DNA of 64,000 nt from Albimonas marina (GCF_029223255.1 NZ_JARHUC010000001.1:1-64000); one strand, 5' to 3'; counted from the first letter of the stretch, positions 35,768-45,345 are shown. Notes: generated from the sequence alone by a model not told the origin. Translations and numbers: made by a program.

Positions 35768-35794
35768 GCCCCCGCCCGTCCGGCGGGCGGGGGC
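35768..35794 (+). terminator. intercistronic hairpin after the binding-protein gene
   Basis: Eleven-base GC arms (35768-35778 and 35784-35794) flank TCCGG and are followed by CCCCTTCTT. It lies 9 bases after the binding-protein stop and before the second ATPase gene. Such hairpins after binding-protein genes usually give partial termination or protect the abundant upstream message. Confidence 0.55.
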
Positions 35795-35817
35795 CCCCCT
35801 TCTTCCCGGAGCGCCCG

Positions 35818-36924
35818 ATGACCCAGTTCGACCTCGAGCTCGTGAAGCTGCGCAAGGTCTATGGCGGCGAGACCGTCGCGGTCGAGGATTTCGACCTGCA
35901 GGTGTCGAAGGGCGAGTTCATCTCCTTCGTCGGCCCCTCGGGCTGCGGCAAGACCACCACGCTGCGCATGATCGCGGGGCTGGAGGAGATCACGTCGGGC
36001 GACCTGCTGATCCGCGGCCGGAACTTCACCCGCGTCCGGGCCGAGGACCGCCCCACCGCCACGATCTTCCAGAACTACGCGCTGTTCCCCCACATGAGCG
36101 TGCGCGAGAACATCGAGTTCGGCCTCAAGGTCCGCGGCCTGTCCTCTGCGGACGTGAAGCGCCGCACCGACGCGATCATCGACAAGCTCGAGCTCGGCCC
36201 CGTCGCCGGCACCCGGGAAGGCGCCCTCTCCGGCGGCCAGAAGCAGCGCGTGGCGCTGGCCCGCGGCCTCGCCGTCGAACCCGAGATCCTGCTGCTGGAC
36301 GAGCCCCTCGGCGCCCTCGACGCCAACCTCCGCAAGTCCATCCAGGAGGAGCTCAAGATCCTCCAGCGCGAGGTCGGCATCACCTTCATCTTCGTCACCC
36401 ACGCCCAGTCCGAGGCGCTCTCGATGGGCGACCGCGTGGTGGTGATGAACGCCGGCCGGGTCGAGCAGATCTCGGCCCCGTTCGAGCTCTACACCCGCCC
36501 CCGCTCCCCCTTCGTGGCCCGTTTCATCGGCCGCAACATCCTGATCCCCGGCGAGCTCGCCCAGACCGGCGCCGACCGCGCCGTGGTCTCCACCCGCTTC
36601 GGCCCCCTCGCCGGCGCCCCGGTCTACGCGAGCGCCTCCCCCGGCGCCCGGGCGACCGTCGTGGCGCCCTCCGAATACGTCGAGCTCCACGCCCCCGGCG
36701 CCCCCGTGCGCGACGCCGAGGCGACCGAGGGGCTCTCGGGCCGCATCACCGCCCTCGACCCCGTGGGCCACGTGATCTTCGCGACCGTGCAGCTCGACGA
36801 CGCCCTCTCCGTCCGCCTCGAAACCCATCGCGAACGGTTCGAGGGCCGCGGCCTCGCCCCCGGCTCGCCCGTCGACCTGCGCTGGCGGCCCGGCCGCGCC
36901 TCGGTGGTGCTCGACGCCGCCTGA
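35818..36924 (+). CDS. ABC transporter ATPase (PotA-like), complete motifs
   Basis: The 368-residue protein has Walker A GPSGCGKTT, Q-loop [10 protein letters not shown], signature LSGGQKQR, Walker B LLLDEPLG and an intact H-loop VTHAQSEAL. A C-terminal TOBE domain follows. It is the second ATPase for one permease pair and one exported binding protein in this region. Because the first ATPase (30147) has lost its H-loop histidine, this one may supply most of the hydrolysis, or the two may be used alternatively. A short GC hairpin (36933-36950) follows the stop. Confidence 0.9.
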   Translation: MTQFDLELVKLRKVYGGETVAVEDFDLQVSKGEFISFVGPSGCGKTTTLRMIAGLEEITSGDLLIRGRNFTRVRAEDRPTATIFQNYALFPHMSVRENIEFGLKVRGLSSADVKRRTDAIIDKLELGPVAGTREGALSGGQKQRVALARGLAVEPEILLLDEPLGALDANLRKSIQEELKILQREVGITFIFVTHAQSEALSMGDRVVVMNAGRVEQISAPFELYTRPRSPFVARFIGRNILIPGELAQTGADRAVVSTRFGPLAGAPVYASASPGARATVVAPSEYVELHAPGAPVRDAEATEGLSGRITALDPVGHVIFATVQLDDALSVRLETHRERFEGRGLAPGSPVDLRWRPGRASVVLDAA

Positions 36925-36932
36925 TCCCCGCC

Positions 36933-36950
36933 GGGGCGGCCCGCCGCCCC
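36933..36950 (+). terminator. possible terminator hairpin after second ABC ATPase gene
   Basis: GGGGCGG (36933-36939) and CCGCCCC (36944-36950) pair across CCCG, 8 bases past the stop. There is no T-run, so termination would be weak or factor-dependent. Confidence 0.3.
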
Positions 36951-37067
36951 GCGCCCGACCGGACGGCCGCCGGCCGCCCGCATCCGCAACCGACCAGCCA
37001 GGCGCGCCCCCTCCGGCGCGCCCGGGATCCCTGCGCGCCGCCGCGCGTGATGGTGGAGACCTGTCCG

Positions 37068-38531
37068 ATGCCCGCCGCCAAGCGAACCGCCCCCGCCCGC
37101 CCCGGGCCCTCCCGCGCCGCCGCGGACGGCCGCGCGGCCGGCGTGGGCGCCGGCGGCGGCGAGGGCGACCGCCTCGACCGGATCGCGGACGCCACCGCCG
37201 CCGAGATCGGCCGCGCTCTGGCGACGGGAGAGACCTCGGCCCTCGCCCTGACCGAGCGTCTGCTGGCCCGCATCGCCGCCGGCGACCCCGCCGTCTTCAT
37301 CCGCCTGACGCCCGAGCGCGCCCGCGCCGAGGCCGTCGCCGCCGACGCCCGCCTCGCCGCCGGGCGGCCGCTGTCCCCCCTCGACGGCGTGCCCATCGCC
37401 TGGAAGGACCTCGTCGACATGGCGGGCGAGCGGACCACCGCCGGCTCCGCGCTTCATGCCGACGCGATCCCCGCGGTGCGCGACGCCGACGTGGTCGCCA
37501 ACGCCGCCCGCGCCGGGATGGTCAGCCTGGGCAAGCTGAACCTCGCCGAATTCGCCTACTCGGCGCTGGGCCAGAACCCGCATTTCGGCACGCCCGCCAA
37601 CCCCGCCGCCCCCGTCGGCGGCCCCGCGCATGCGCCCGGCGGCTCCTCCTCCGCCTCGGGCGCGGCGGTGGCGGGCGGGCTCGCGCCCTGCGCGCTGGGC
37701 TCGGACACCGGCGGCTCGATCCGCATCCCGGCCAGCTTCTGCGGCGTCGTCGGCTACAAGTCCTCCGGCGGCCGCCTGCCCCTGCGCGGGGTCTTTCCCC
37801 TGTCCGAGACGCAGGACACCGTCGGCCCGCTCTGCCGCTCGGTCGAGGACGCGGCCCTGCTCGACGCCGTGCTGCGCGGCGCGCCGGCCCCCGCGCCCGC
37901 GCCCCTCGACATCGCCAACCTGTCGCTGCTGGTCCCCGAGGGCGCGCCCCTGACCGACCTCCAGCCCGAGGTCGCCGAGAGCTTCGAGCGCGCGCTCTCC
38001 GCCCTCGCCCGCGCCGGCGCCTGGATCCGCCGGGTCCGCGTGCCCGCGCTCGACCGCGTGGCAGAGGCGCTCGCCGCCCGCTCGATCATCGCGGCCGAGG
38101 CCTACGCCCTCCACCGCGAGGCGCTGGAGGGCCCCGAGCTCGCCCGCATCGACCCCCGCGTCGCCGCCCGCATCCTGGTCGGGCGCACGATGACGGCCGC
38201 CGACCTCGTCGCCCTGCACCGCCTGCGCCGCGAGGCGATGGCCGAGCTGTCCGCCGCGCTCGACGGCGCGCTGCTGGCGATGCCCACCACCCTCTCCACC
38301 GCCCCCTCCCTGGCCGCGATCGAGGACGACGAGGGCTTCCGCCGCGCCACCGGCCTCGCCAACCGCAACACCGGCATCGGCAGCTTCCTCGACCTGCCCG
38401 GCCTCGCGATCCCCTCGGGGCGCGACCGCGCCGGCCTGCCCACCTCCTTCCTCCTCTCCGCCCCGCGCGGCGAGGACCCGCGGCTCCTGCGCGCCGGACT
38501 GGGCGTCGAGCCGCTGATCCGCACCTCCTGA
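37068..38531 (+). CDS. amidase (amidase signature family)
   Basis: The 487-residue protein is a Ser-Ser-Lys amidase. The lysine is in PIAWKDLVDM, and the signature region contains GGSSSASGAAVAGG with the bridging serine and SDTGGSIRIPASFCG with the nucleophile. It hydrolyses linear amides to carboxylate and ammonia. The start at 37068 has GGAGA 8 bases upstream; an ATG 21 bases earlier lacks a site. The first 40 residues are a low-complexity Ala/Gly/Pro/Arg segment before the fold begins at DATAAEIGRAL. It is 17 bases upstream of the first hydantoinase pair, implying a shared pathway. Confidence 0.9.
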   Translation: MPAAKRTAPARPGPSRAAADGRAAGVGAGGGEGDRLDRIADATAAEIGRALATGETSALALTERLLARIAAGDPAVFIRLTPERARAEAVAADARLAAGRPLSPLDGVPIAWKDLVDMAGERTTAGSALHADAIPAVRDADVVANAARAGMVSLGKLNLAEFAYSALGQNPHFGTPANPAAPVGGPAHAPGGSSSASGAAVAGGLAPCALGSDTGGSIRIPASFCGVVGYKSSGGRLPLRGVFPLSETQDTVGPLCRSVEDAALLDAVLRGAPAPAPAPLDIANLSLLVPEGAPLTDLQPEVAESFERALSALARAGAWIRRVRVPALDRVAEALAARSIIAAEAYALHREALEGPELARIDPRVAARILVGRTMTAADLVALHRLRREAMAELSAALDGALLAMPTTLSTAPSLAAIEDDEGFRRATGLANRNTGIGSFLDLPGLAIPSGRDRAGLPTSFLLSAPRGEDPRLLRAGLGVEPLIRTS

Positions 38532-38548
38532 CCCCGAAAGGAACCCCC

Positions 38549-40636
38549 ATGATACGAGTAGGCGTCGACGTCGGCGGCACCTTCACCGACATCGTCCTCG
38601 AGCGCCGCGAGGCCGGCTCCGAGCCCGAGGTGACGGTCACCAAGGTCCCCTCCACCCCCCACGACCAGTCCGAGGGCGTGGTCGCCGGCGTCCTGCAGGT
38701 CTGCCGCCAGGCGGGCGTCGAGCCCGCCGCGATCGACCAGCTGTTCCACGGCACCACGGTCGCCACCAACATGGTCATCGAGCGCGACGGCGCCCATGTC
38801 GGCATGCTGACCACCAAGGGGTTCCGCGACATCCTCCACATGGCGCGGCATAAAAGGCCGCACAATTTCTCGCTCCAGTTCGACGTCCCCTGGCAGTCGA
38901 AGCCCCTGGTGAAGCGCCGCGACCGCCTGCCCATCGCCGAGCGGGTCATGCCCCCCACCGGCGAGATCGAGGTCCCCCTCGACGAAGACGAGGTCCGCGC
39001 CGCCGCCGAACTGCTGAAGAAGCGCGGAGTCGAGGCGGTGGCCATCGGCTTCCTGTTCTCCTTCCTCAACGACGCGCACGAGAAGCGCGCCCGCGAGATC
39101 GTCGAGGAGGTGATGCCGGAGGCCTACATCTGCGCCTCCTCCGACGTGGTGAACGTGATCCGCGAGTACGAGCGCTTCTCCTCCACCGCCATGAACGCCT
39201 ACATCGGCCCGCGCACGGCGCTGTATCTCCGCCGGCTGGAAAGCCGCCTGAAGGAGAACGGCATCAACGCCATCGTGCGGATCATGCAGTCGAACGGCGG
39301 CATCTCGACCATCGAGAACTCGGCCGCCCGGCCCATCGGCCTGCTGCTGTCCGGCCCCGCCGGCGGCGTCATGGGCGGCCGCTGGACGGGCGAGCACTGC
39401 GACGCGGCCAACGTCATCACCATCGACATCGGCGGCACCTCGGCCGACATCTCGGTGATCCAGGACGGCGAGCTGCGCATCAAGAACCCGCGCGACACCA
39501 CCGTGGCGGACCTGCCGGTGCTGGCCCCGATGATCGACATCGACGCCATCGGCGCCGGCGGCGGCTCCATCGCCTATGTCGACGCCGGCGGCGCCTTCCG
39601 CGTCGGCCCCCGCTCCGCCGGCGCGGCCCCCGGCCCCGCCTGCTACGGCCGCGGCGGCACGGAACCCACCGTGACCGACGCCCAGGTGGCGCTCGGCCGC
39701 CTCGATCCCAAGCGGTTCCTCGGCGGGGACCTGAGCATCGACAAGAGCCTCGCCGAAGAGGCCATCCGCACCCACATCGCCGAACCCTTGGGGCTCTCCG
39801 TCACCGACGCCGCCCTGGGCATCCTGAAGATCATCAACAACAACATGGCGCTCGCCATCAACGCCAACTCGGTCGCCAAGGGCATCGACCCCCGCGGCTT
39901 CTCCCTGATGGGCTTCGGCGGCGCCGGCCCGCTGCACGTCGTGGCGCTGGGCGAGATGATCCAGGCCAAGGACATGATCTCCCCCCTCCAGCCCGGCATC
40001 ACGGCGGCCACCGGCCTGCTCGTGGGCGACCTGAAGTACGAATACACCCAGTCGGTGCTGGCCACCCTCGACGACGCGACCGACGAGACGCTGGCCTCGA
40101 TCAACGCCATCGCCGACGCCCTGACCGCCGAGGCCACCGCCCAGCTCGACGCCGACGGCATCCCCGCCGACAAGCGCCGCTTCACCAAGGTCATGGAGTG
40201 CCGCTACGCCGGCCAGGGCTTCGAGCTTCGCGCCACCATGCCCGAGGGCGCCCTGACCCAGGACAACAAGCAGGCCGTGATCGACGCCTTCTTCGACGTC
40301 CACAAGGAAACCTACGGCCACGCCTTCCGCGACCAGATCACCGAGGGCGTGACGCTCCGCGTCATCGCCTCGGCCGAGGTCGACACCCTGCGCCTGAAGG
40401 AGCTGGAGAAGGGCGGCCGCGCCAACCCCGAGGACGCGATCCTCTACACCGCCGACACCGTCTTCGACGACGGCAAGGCCACCGCGACGCCGCGCTACGA
40501 CCGCGAGAAACTGCTGGCCGACGACACGATCGAAGGCCCCGCGATCATCACCCAGCACAACTCCACGACCATCCTGCCGCCCGGCTACGTCGCCACCGTT
40601 CTCGGCTACGGCGACATCCGCATCGCGCGCACCTGA
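38549..40636 (+). CDS. hyuA: hydantoinase/oxoprolinase family subunit A (pair 1)
   Basis: The 695-residue protein is an ASKHA-fold ATPase subunit of the HyuA/5-oxoprolinase/acetone carboxylase superfamily. Motifs are the N-terminal phosphate loop DVGGTFTD (7-14) and HGTTVATN near 70. A second loop DIGGTSADIS (about 292) and AGGGSIAYVDAGG follow, with SAGAAPGPACYG after that. It phosphorylates a carbonyl or amide oxygen of the substrate so that subunit B can open or carboxylate it. The partner gene follows after 11 bases. Family members act on 5-oxoproline, N-methylhydantoin, lactams or ketones; sequence does not decide which. An amidase is upstream in the same unit. Confidence 0.9.
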   Translation: MIRVGVDVGGTFTDIVLERREAGSEPEVTVTKVPSTPHDQSEGVVAGVLQVCRQAGVEPAAIDQLFHGTTVATNMVIERDGAHVGMLTTKGFRDILHMARHKRPHNFSLQFDVPWQSKPLVKRRDRLPIAERVMPPTGEIEVPLDEDEVRAAAELLKKRGVEAVAIGFLFSFLNDAHEKRAREIVEEVMPEAYICASSDVVNVIREYERFSSTAMNAYIGPRTALYLRRLESRLKENGINAIVRIMQSNGGISTIENSAARPIGLLLSGPAGGVMGGRWTGEHCDAANVITIDIGGTSADISVIQDGELRIKNPRDTTVADLPVLAPMIDIDAIGAGGGSIAYVDAGGAFRVGPRSAGAAPGPACYGRGGTEPTVTDAQVALGRLDPKRFLGGDLSIDKSLAEEAIRTHIAEPLGLSVTDAALGILKIINNNMALAINANSVAKGIDPRGFSLMGFGGAGPLHVVALGEMIQAKDMISPLQPGITAATGLLVGDLKYEYTQSVLATLDDATDETLASINAIADALTAEATAQLDADGIPADKRRFTKVMECRYAGQGFELRATMPEGALTQDNKQAVIDAFFDVHKETYGHAFRDQITEGVTLRVIASAEVDTLRLKELEKGGRANPEDAILYTADTVFDDGKATATPRYDREKLLADDTIEGPAIITQHNSTTILPPGYVATVLGYGDIRIART

Positions 40637-40647
40637 GGGAGAGACCC

Positions 40648-42417
40648 ATGACCCAGGAACTCGATCCCATCACCCTGCAGGTCGTCGGCGGCGCCCTGCA
40701 CTCCATCGCCGACCAGATGGGCAACGTGCTCTACCGCATGAGCTACTCGTCCATCATCCGCGAAAGCCAGGACCTCGGCGCCGGCCTGTTCGACGTGCAC
40801 TACAACACGCTGTGCGAGTCCGACTCGACGCCCATGCACATCGGCTCGCTGCCCGGCTACCTGCGCGGCATCGCCCAGACCATCCCGCTCGAGGCGTGGA
40901 AGCCCGGCGACCTGGTGCTGCACAACCACCCCTACAAGGGCTGCTCGCACTCCCCCGACATCGCCGTCGTGATGCCGGTGTTCTTCGAGGGCGAGCTGGT
41001 CGGCTTCTCCGCCAACACCGCCCACCACGTCGACATCGGCGCCGCCACCCCCGGCCTGATCATCGACGTCGCCGACATGTGGTCCGAGGGCATGATCCTC
41101 GACGCCGAGAAGCTCTACGACGAGGGCGTGCGCAATGAGACCCTGTGGCGCCACATCCGCAACAACACCCGCGTCCCGGGCCTGGTGATGGGCGACCTCG
41201 AGGCCCAGATCGCCTCGGCCGAACTCGGCGTGCGGCGGTTCCAGGAGCTGATGGCCCGCTACGGCAAGGCCACGGTGATCCAGGCCACCCAGCAGCTGAT
41301 GGACTACACCGAGCGCCGGATGCGCGCCGAAATCGCCAAGATCCCCGACGGCGAATACTTCGCCGAAGGTTTTCTCGATGACGATGGCCGGAACTACGGG
41401 GAACATCTCGCCATCAAGGTGAAGGTCATCATCGACGGGGACTCGGCCACGATCGACCTGACCGGCTCCGCCCCCCAGACGCCGACCGCCTTCAACGTGC
41501 CCTTCGACGGCTCGACCATGGTGGCGGCCTTCTTCGTGTTCCGGGCGATGCTGCTCGACACCTACACGACGCAGGACGACATCCCGGCGAACGAGGGCTC
41601 CTTCCGCCCGATCAGCGTCATCGCCCCCAAGGGCTGCATCTTCAACCCGAACATGCCCGCGGCGGCCGAGGCCCGCTTCTGCCAGATCCAGCGCATGGCC
41701 GACCTCGTCATCAAGGCCCTCGCCCCGGTGCTGCCCGACCGCTGCACCGCCGGCAACGCCGCGACGCTGGACTTCGCCGCCTACTCCGGCGTGCGCGAGA
41801 ACGGCGAATACTGGGTGTTCCTCGAGGTGAACGAGGCCGCGATGGGCGGGCGTCCCTTCTCCGACGGTCCCGACACGGTCGAGGAGCTGATGCGCAACAC
41901 GCGCAACAACCCGCTGGAAGACCTCGGGATGCACCTGCCCCTGATCTGCGACCGCTACGAGGTGCGCGACGACGTCGAGCCGGGCGCGGGCAAGTTCCGC
42001 GGCGGGCAGGGCGTGGTGAAGTCCCAGCGCTACCTCACCCCCGGCCAGACCACCCACGAGAACGACCGCCACCACGACGTCCCCTGGGGCATCTTCGGCG
42101 GCAAGCCCGGCGCCACCGGCAAGCTGGAGCTGCACAACGTCACGACCGGGGAGACCCGGTCCCTGCACGCCAAGCTCTCCGGCATGCCCACCCAGACCGG
42201 CGACGTGATCTCCTACTTCTCGCCCTCGGGCGGGGGCTACGGCGATCCGCTGGAGCGGGATCCCGCCAAGGTCCTCGACGACGTGCTCGACGGCTTCATC
42301 CGGCCCGAGAGCGCGCGGCGCGACTACGGCGTGGCGCTGGTCGAGGTGGACGACGGCTACGGCTGGGCGCTCGACCTGCCCGCGACCGAGGCCCTGCGCG
42401 CCGAGCTGCGCGCCTGA
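40648..42417 (+). CDS. hyuB: hydantoinase/oxoprolinase family subunit B (pair 1)
   Basis: The 589-residue protein is the HyuB partner, starting with the family segment LDPITLQVVGGALHSIADQMG. It contains MDYTERRMRAEI and the C-terminal glycine signature SPSGGGYGDPLERDP. The loop that in most HyuB proteins reads NDPYxGGTH is changed to NHPYKGCSH (about residues 93-101), which may alter metal or substrate binding. It works as a complex with the upstream A subunit. A strong terminator begins 48 bases after the stop, closing the transcription unit. Confidence 0.9.
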   Translation: MTQELDPITLQVVGGALHSIADQMGNVLYRMSYSSIIRESQDLGAGLFDVHYNTLCESDSTPMHIGSLPGYLRGIAQTIPLEAWKPGDLVLHNHPYKGCSHSPDIAVVMPVFFEGELVGFSANTAHHVDIGAATPGLIIDVADMWSEGMILDAEKLYDEGVRNETLWRHIRNNTRVPGLVMGDLEAQIASAELGVRRFQELMARYGKATVIQATQQLMDYTERRMRAEIAKIPDGEYFAEGFLDDDGRNYGEHLAIKVKVIIDGDSATIDLTGSAPQTPTAFNVPFDGSTMVAAFFVFRAMLLDTYTTQDDIPANEGSFRPISVIAPKGCIFNPNMPAAAEARFCQIQRMADLVIKALAPVLPDRCTAGNAATLDFAAYSGVRENGEYWVFLEVNEAAMGGRPFSDGPDTVEELMRNTRNNPLEDLGMHLPLICDRYEVRDDVEPGAGKFRGGQGVVKSQRYLTPGQTTHENDRHHDVPWGIFGGKPGATGKLELHNVTTGETRSLHAKLSGMPTQTGDVISYFSPSGGGYGDPLERDPAKVLDDVLDGFIRPESARRDYGVALVEVDDGYGWALDLPATEALRAELRA

Positions 42418-42464
42418 TCCAACCCGGCGTCCCCCTCCTCCCGGAGGGAATCGCCCTCGCCGCA

Positions 42465-42493
42465 ACGGCGCCGGACGCTACGTCCGGCGCCGT
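42465..42493 (+). terminator. strong rho-independent-type terminator after HyuAB pair 1
   Basis: Perfect 13-base arms (42465-42477 and 42481-42493) flank CTA and are followed by CTTCGTTC. It lies 48 bases past the HyuB stop and well before the GntR gene, so it ends the unit containing the amidase and pair 1. Confidence 0.75.
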
Positions 42494-42710
42494 CTTCGTT
42501 CGCAATTCACGCTTCCTCCGCCCGATTTCCGGGCGCCCCCGGCCGGCCTGTTCGCGTGCTGCGCAACATGGGCGCAATGCAACCAACATTCGTTCGCTGC
42601 GCGACAAGACTGCCCAATGGGTGCGCCCTCATCCTGTGAACGCTTCCCGGACGCTCGACAATTGGGCGCCCAGGCAAGCGCGGACCGCCTCGGGAAAGGA
42701 ACTGTCCACA

Positions 42711-43478
42711 GTGGGCCACGTCATCGGATCGGATATCGACCTCCGGAATGCTGCGGCGCCGCAATCGCCGCTGGCCGAGGTCGGCAACCTCTCCGACCGG
42801 GTCCGCGCCTACCTGCTGGCCCAGCTCACCGCCGGGGAGCTCGCCCCCGGCGAGCGCATCAACGAGGCCGAGCTCGCCCGGCGCCTGGGCATCTCCCGCA
42901 ACCCGGTGCGCGAGGCGGTGGCGGGCCTGGTGCGCCAGGGCTTTCTGATCGCCCGCCCCCGCCGCGGCGCCTTCCTGCGGACCTTCACCGCCAAGTCCGC
43001 CGACGACATCTTCTCGTTCCGCGTGGCCGTCGAAAGCTTCGCCCTGCGCCAGGCCTTCGCGCGCGGCGAGCCCGGCTTCGGCCTGCGGATGCGCATGATC
43101 GCCCGCGATATGCTCGACGCCGCGCGCAGCCACGACGTCGCCCGGATGCACGAGCTCGACATCGCCTTCCACCGCACGATCTGCGTGTTCTCCGACAACC
43201 GCGCCGCGCTCGACGCGCACGAGGCGATGGACGCCTCGGTGCGCATGATGATCGCCACGGTGAACCTGCGCGAGGACCCGCTGGAGGTCTCGGCGCGCGA
43301 ACACGTCGCCATCGCCGAGGCCATCGCCGCGCGCGAGACCGACCGCGCCGAGGGCTTGCTCGCCGCCCACATCCGCCGCAGCCGCACCAACGTCGTGCTC
43401 GGGCCCGCGTCCGAGGACGCGATCCCGGCCGCGGCCGGCCAGGCCGTTCCCGCATCCGACCCCGGGAGGACCCCATGA
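42711..43478 (+). CDS. GntR-family regulator (FCD type)
   Basis: The protein (255 residues from GTG 42711) has a GntR winged helix (LSDRVRAYLLAQL, then ISRNPVREAVAGLVRQGFL) and a C-terminal FCD ligand domain with ELDIAFHRTI, AREHVAIAEA and AHIRRSR histidines. Translation start is uncertain: no ATG is near, GTG 42711 gives the usual length, and GTG 42621 would add 30 residues without homology. Its stop overlaps the start of a small Cys-rich protein gene. It sits just before an amino-acid-type importer operon and pair 2 of the hydantoinases, its likely targets. Confidence 0.82.
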   Translation: MGHVIGSDIDLRNAAAPQSPLAEVGNLSDRVRAYLLAQLTAGELAPGERINEAELARRLGISRNPVREAVAGLVRQGFLIARPRRGAFLRTFTAKSADDIFSFRVAVESFALRQAFARGEPGFGLRMRMIARDMLDAARSHDVARMHELDIAFHRTICVFSDNRAALDAHEAMDASVRMMIATVNLREDPLEVSAREHVAIAEAIAARETDRAEGLLAAHIRRSRTNVVLGPASEDAIPAAAGQAVPASDPGRTP

Positions 43479-43675
43479 AACTGTCCGCCACGAAGCTCTA
43501 CGTCGAGAGCTACGTGAAATGCCGCTGCTGCGGCATCCTTATCTACGACGCCGGCCGCGCCGATGCGGTCGAGCGCGACGGCGAGCTGTTCTGCTCGTCC
43601 TGGTGCGTCGACTGGCACGACGCCCGCAGCTCGGCGCCGCCGGCCGGCGGCGCGGAGCCGGCGCCGGCCGGCTGA
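43475..43675 (+). CDS. small Cys-rich putative zinc-binding protein
   Basis: The 66-residue protein is not recognised. It has two cysteine clusters, KCRCCG (near residue 17) and FCSSWC (near residue 45), about 25 residues apart, as in small zinc-ribbon or treble-clef folds. The C-terminus is Ala/Pro-rich. The ATG overlaps the stop of the FCD-type GntR gene (ATGA) and GGGAGGA precedes it, so it is likely translated together with the regulator. It may be an accessory or sensor partner of the regulator, but no function can be assigned. Codon use fits the region. Confidence 0.7.
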   Translation: MKLSATKLYVESYVKCRCCGILIYDAGRADAVERDGELFCSSWCVDWHDARSSAPPAGGAEPAPAG

Positions 43676-43858
43676 GGCCGCGCCGCCCCCCGATCCGAGA
43701 TCCCGAAGCAGGGACCTGCCCCCCCGGGGCGCCCGGCGGCCGCGGCCGCCGGCCGGAGACGTCATGGCGCAAGACGGCGCAGACCGTCGCGCTCCCCCTC
43801 GAAGCTCGAGACCTGCCCGCCGGAAACGCCCGGGCGCTGAAACCTACAGGAGAGGTGC

Positions 43859-45063
43859 ATGAAACCCACGACCCTCAAGTCCATCCTCGCCGGCGCGTCC
43901 GCGCTCGGCATTCTCGCCGGCGGCCCCGCCGCGGCGCAGGAGGAGATCGTCGTCGGCATGGCCGTGGCCCAGACGGGCTGGATGGAGGCCTATGACGGCG
44001 AGGGCACCAAGATGGCCCAGCTCTACCTCGAGAAGCTCAACGCCGAGGGCGGCCTGCTCGGCAAGCCGATCAAGGTGCTGGTGGCCGACACCAAGACCGA
44101 CCGCGTCGAGGGCGCCAAGATCGGCCAGTCGATGATCCAGGCCGGCGCCGACCTGCTGCTGGTCTCGGCCGACTACGACTACGGCGCGCCCGCCGCGCTG
44201 CAGGCGCAGAAGGCCAACGTCATCTCGTTCTTCCTCGGCGCGTCCGATCCCAAGGCCGGCGTGCTCGGCGTGGGCCCCTACAGCTTCACCTCCGCCAATG
44301 CCGCCCAGCTCGAGGGCGCGACGATGGCCGACTGGGGCTACACCGACATGAACTTCCGCAAGGGCTATTCCCTGGTGGACGAGTCGATCGAGTACAACAA
44401 GTCGATCTGCGCCGGCTACGACTGATCATGGGCCTGAAGGACGACGCCGAGATCGTCGGCACCGACACCTTCAAGGGCCTCGACCCGGTGATCTCGACCC
44501 AGATCACCCGCATGTCCGACGCGATCTCCTCGGGCGGCGTCGACCACATCATGCTGTGCTCGACCAACCCCGGCGCGGCCTCGGCCGTGCGCCAGATACG
44601 CGCCGCGGGCATCGACCTGCCGATCCTGTCGGGCACCGCCATGGACGGCACCTACTGGGTCGAGGCCGTGCCCGGCCTGAAGGACTTCTACCTGCCCTCG
44701 AACAACCTGACCCAGAACGACCCGCGCGACTCGGTCAACGAAGTCACCGCCGCCTACGCCGCCAAGTACGGCGCGCCGCCGGCCACCCAGTACGCCTACC
44801 TGATCTACGGCATGCTCGACATGTGGGTCGCCGCGGTGAAGGAGGCCGGGACCACCGACGCCAAGGCCGTCGTCGACGTCATGAACGGCTACGACAGCTT
44901 CGAGACCACGGTCGGCCTGCGCAAGCTGTCGCCCATGCTGCACATCCAGACCGAGATCCCGATGCTGGTCACCTCCTACGCGGACGGCAAGCAGACCTTC
45001 GTGAAGGAGTGGGACGTGGGCATGCCGATCCCCAAGGAGGTGCTCTACCGCCTGGCCAAGTGA
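43859..45063 (+). pseudogene. HAAT-family ABC substrate-binding protein gene split by a frameshift
   Basis: Two adjacent ORFs make up one Peripla_BP_6 binding protein. The first (43859-44425) has a Sec signal ending near AAAQEE and the N-terminal lobe through SLVDESIEYNKSICAGYD. The second (44428-45063) continues from EIVGTDTFKG to the C-terminus in another frame. Restoring one base near the CTGATC at 44422-44427 (for example TGG for TG) would join them as GYDWIMG. This is a single-base deletion or a sequencing error; an ATG at 44428 could allow the second half to be made, but separate halves are not known to work. An AGGAGAGG site precedes the gene, which heads an intact importer operon. Confidence 0.8.
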
Positions 45064-45102
45064 GCCTGGCCGAGCGAGCCTTGGCCTGAGCGCCGCGATC
45101 TC

Positions 45103-45141
45103 GCCCCGGACCGGACCGGCGCCCTTCGCCCGGTCCGGGGC
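45103..45141 (+). terminator. hairpin after the split binding-protein gene
   Basis: Twelve-base arms (45103-45114 and 45130-45141) flank a 15-base loop, 40 bases after the binding-protein stop and about 205 bases before the ATPase gene. The rest of this 282-base spacer shows no gene. It likely separates high expression of the binding protein from the transporter genes. Confidence 0.5.
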
Positions 45142-45345
45142 GCCCGCGGCGGGCGCGAGCCCTCCCTCTCCGCCCGCCGCGCCCTTTCCCGACACGTCCC
45201 GGAGCCGCGCCCCGGCCGCCCAGCGCCGTCGCGATCCGGCCCGACCCATCCGCCCCGGCGCGTCCCGTCCTCCCCGGGACCGCGCCGCCCCGGACCGCCG
45301 GCCCCGCGGGGCCCCCGCGGACCGCGCGCCCCGCAGGAGACGCCC

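Noticed and set aside
42540-42680. Several GGGCGC-containing short palindromes upstream of the second GntR gene
   Set aside because: In DNA of this GC content such 10-base palindromes are frequent; no consistent spacing or repeat unit could be shown.
42617-43474. ATG-started frame overlapping the second GntR gene
   Set aside because: The translation is Arg/Ala/Pro-rich with no domain until it reaches the small Cys-rich protein, which has its own start at 43475.
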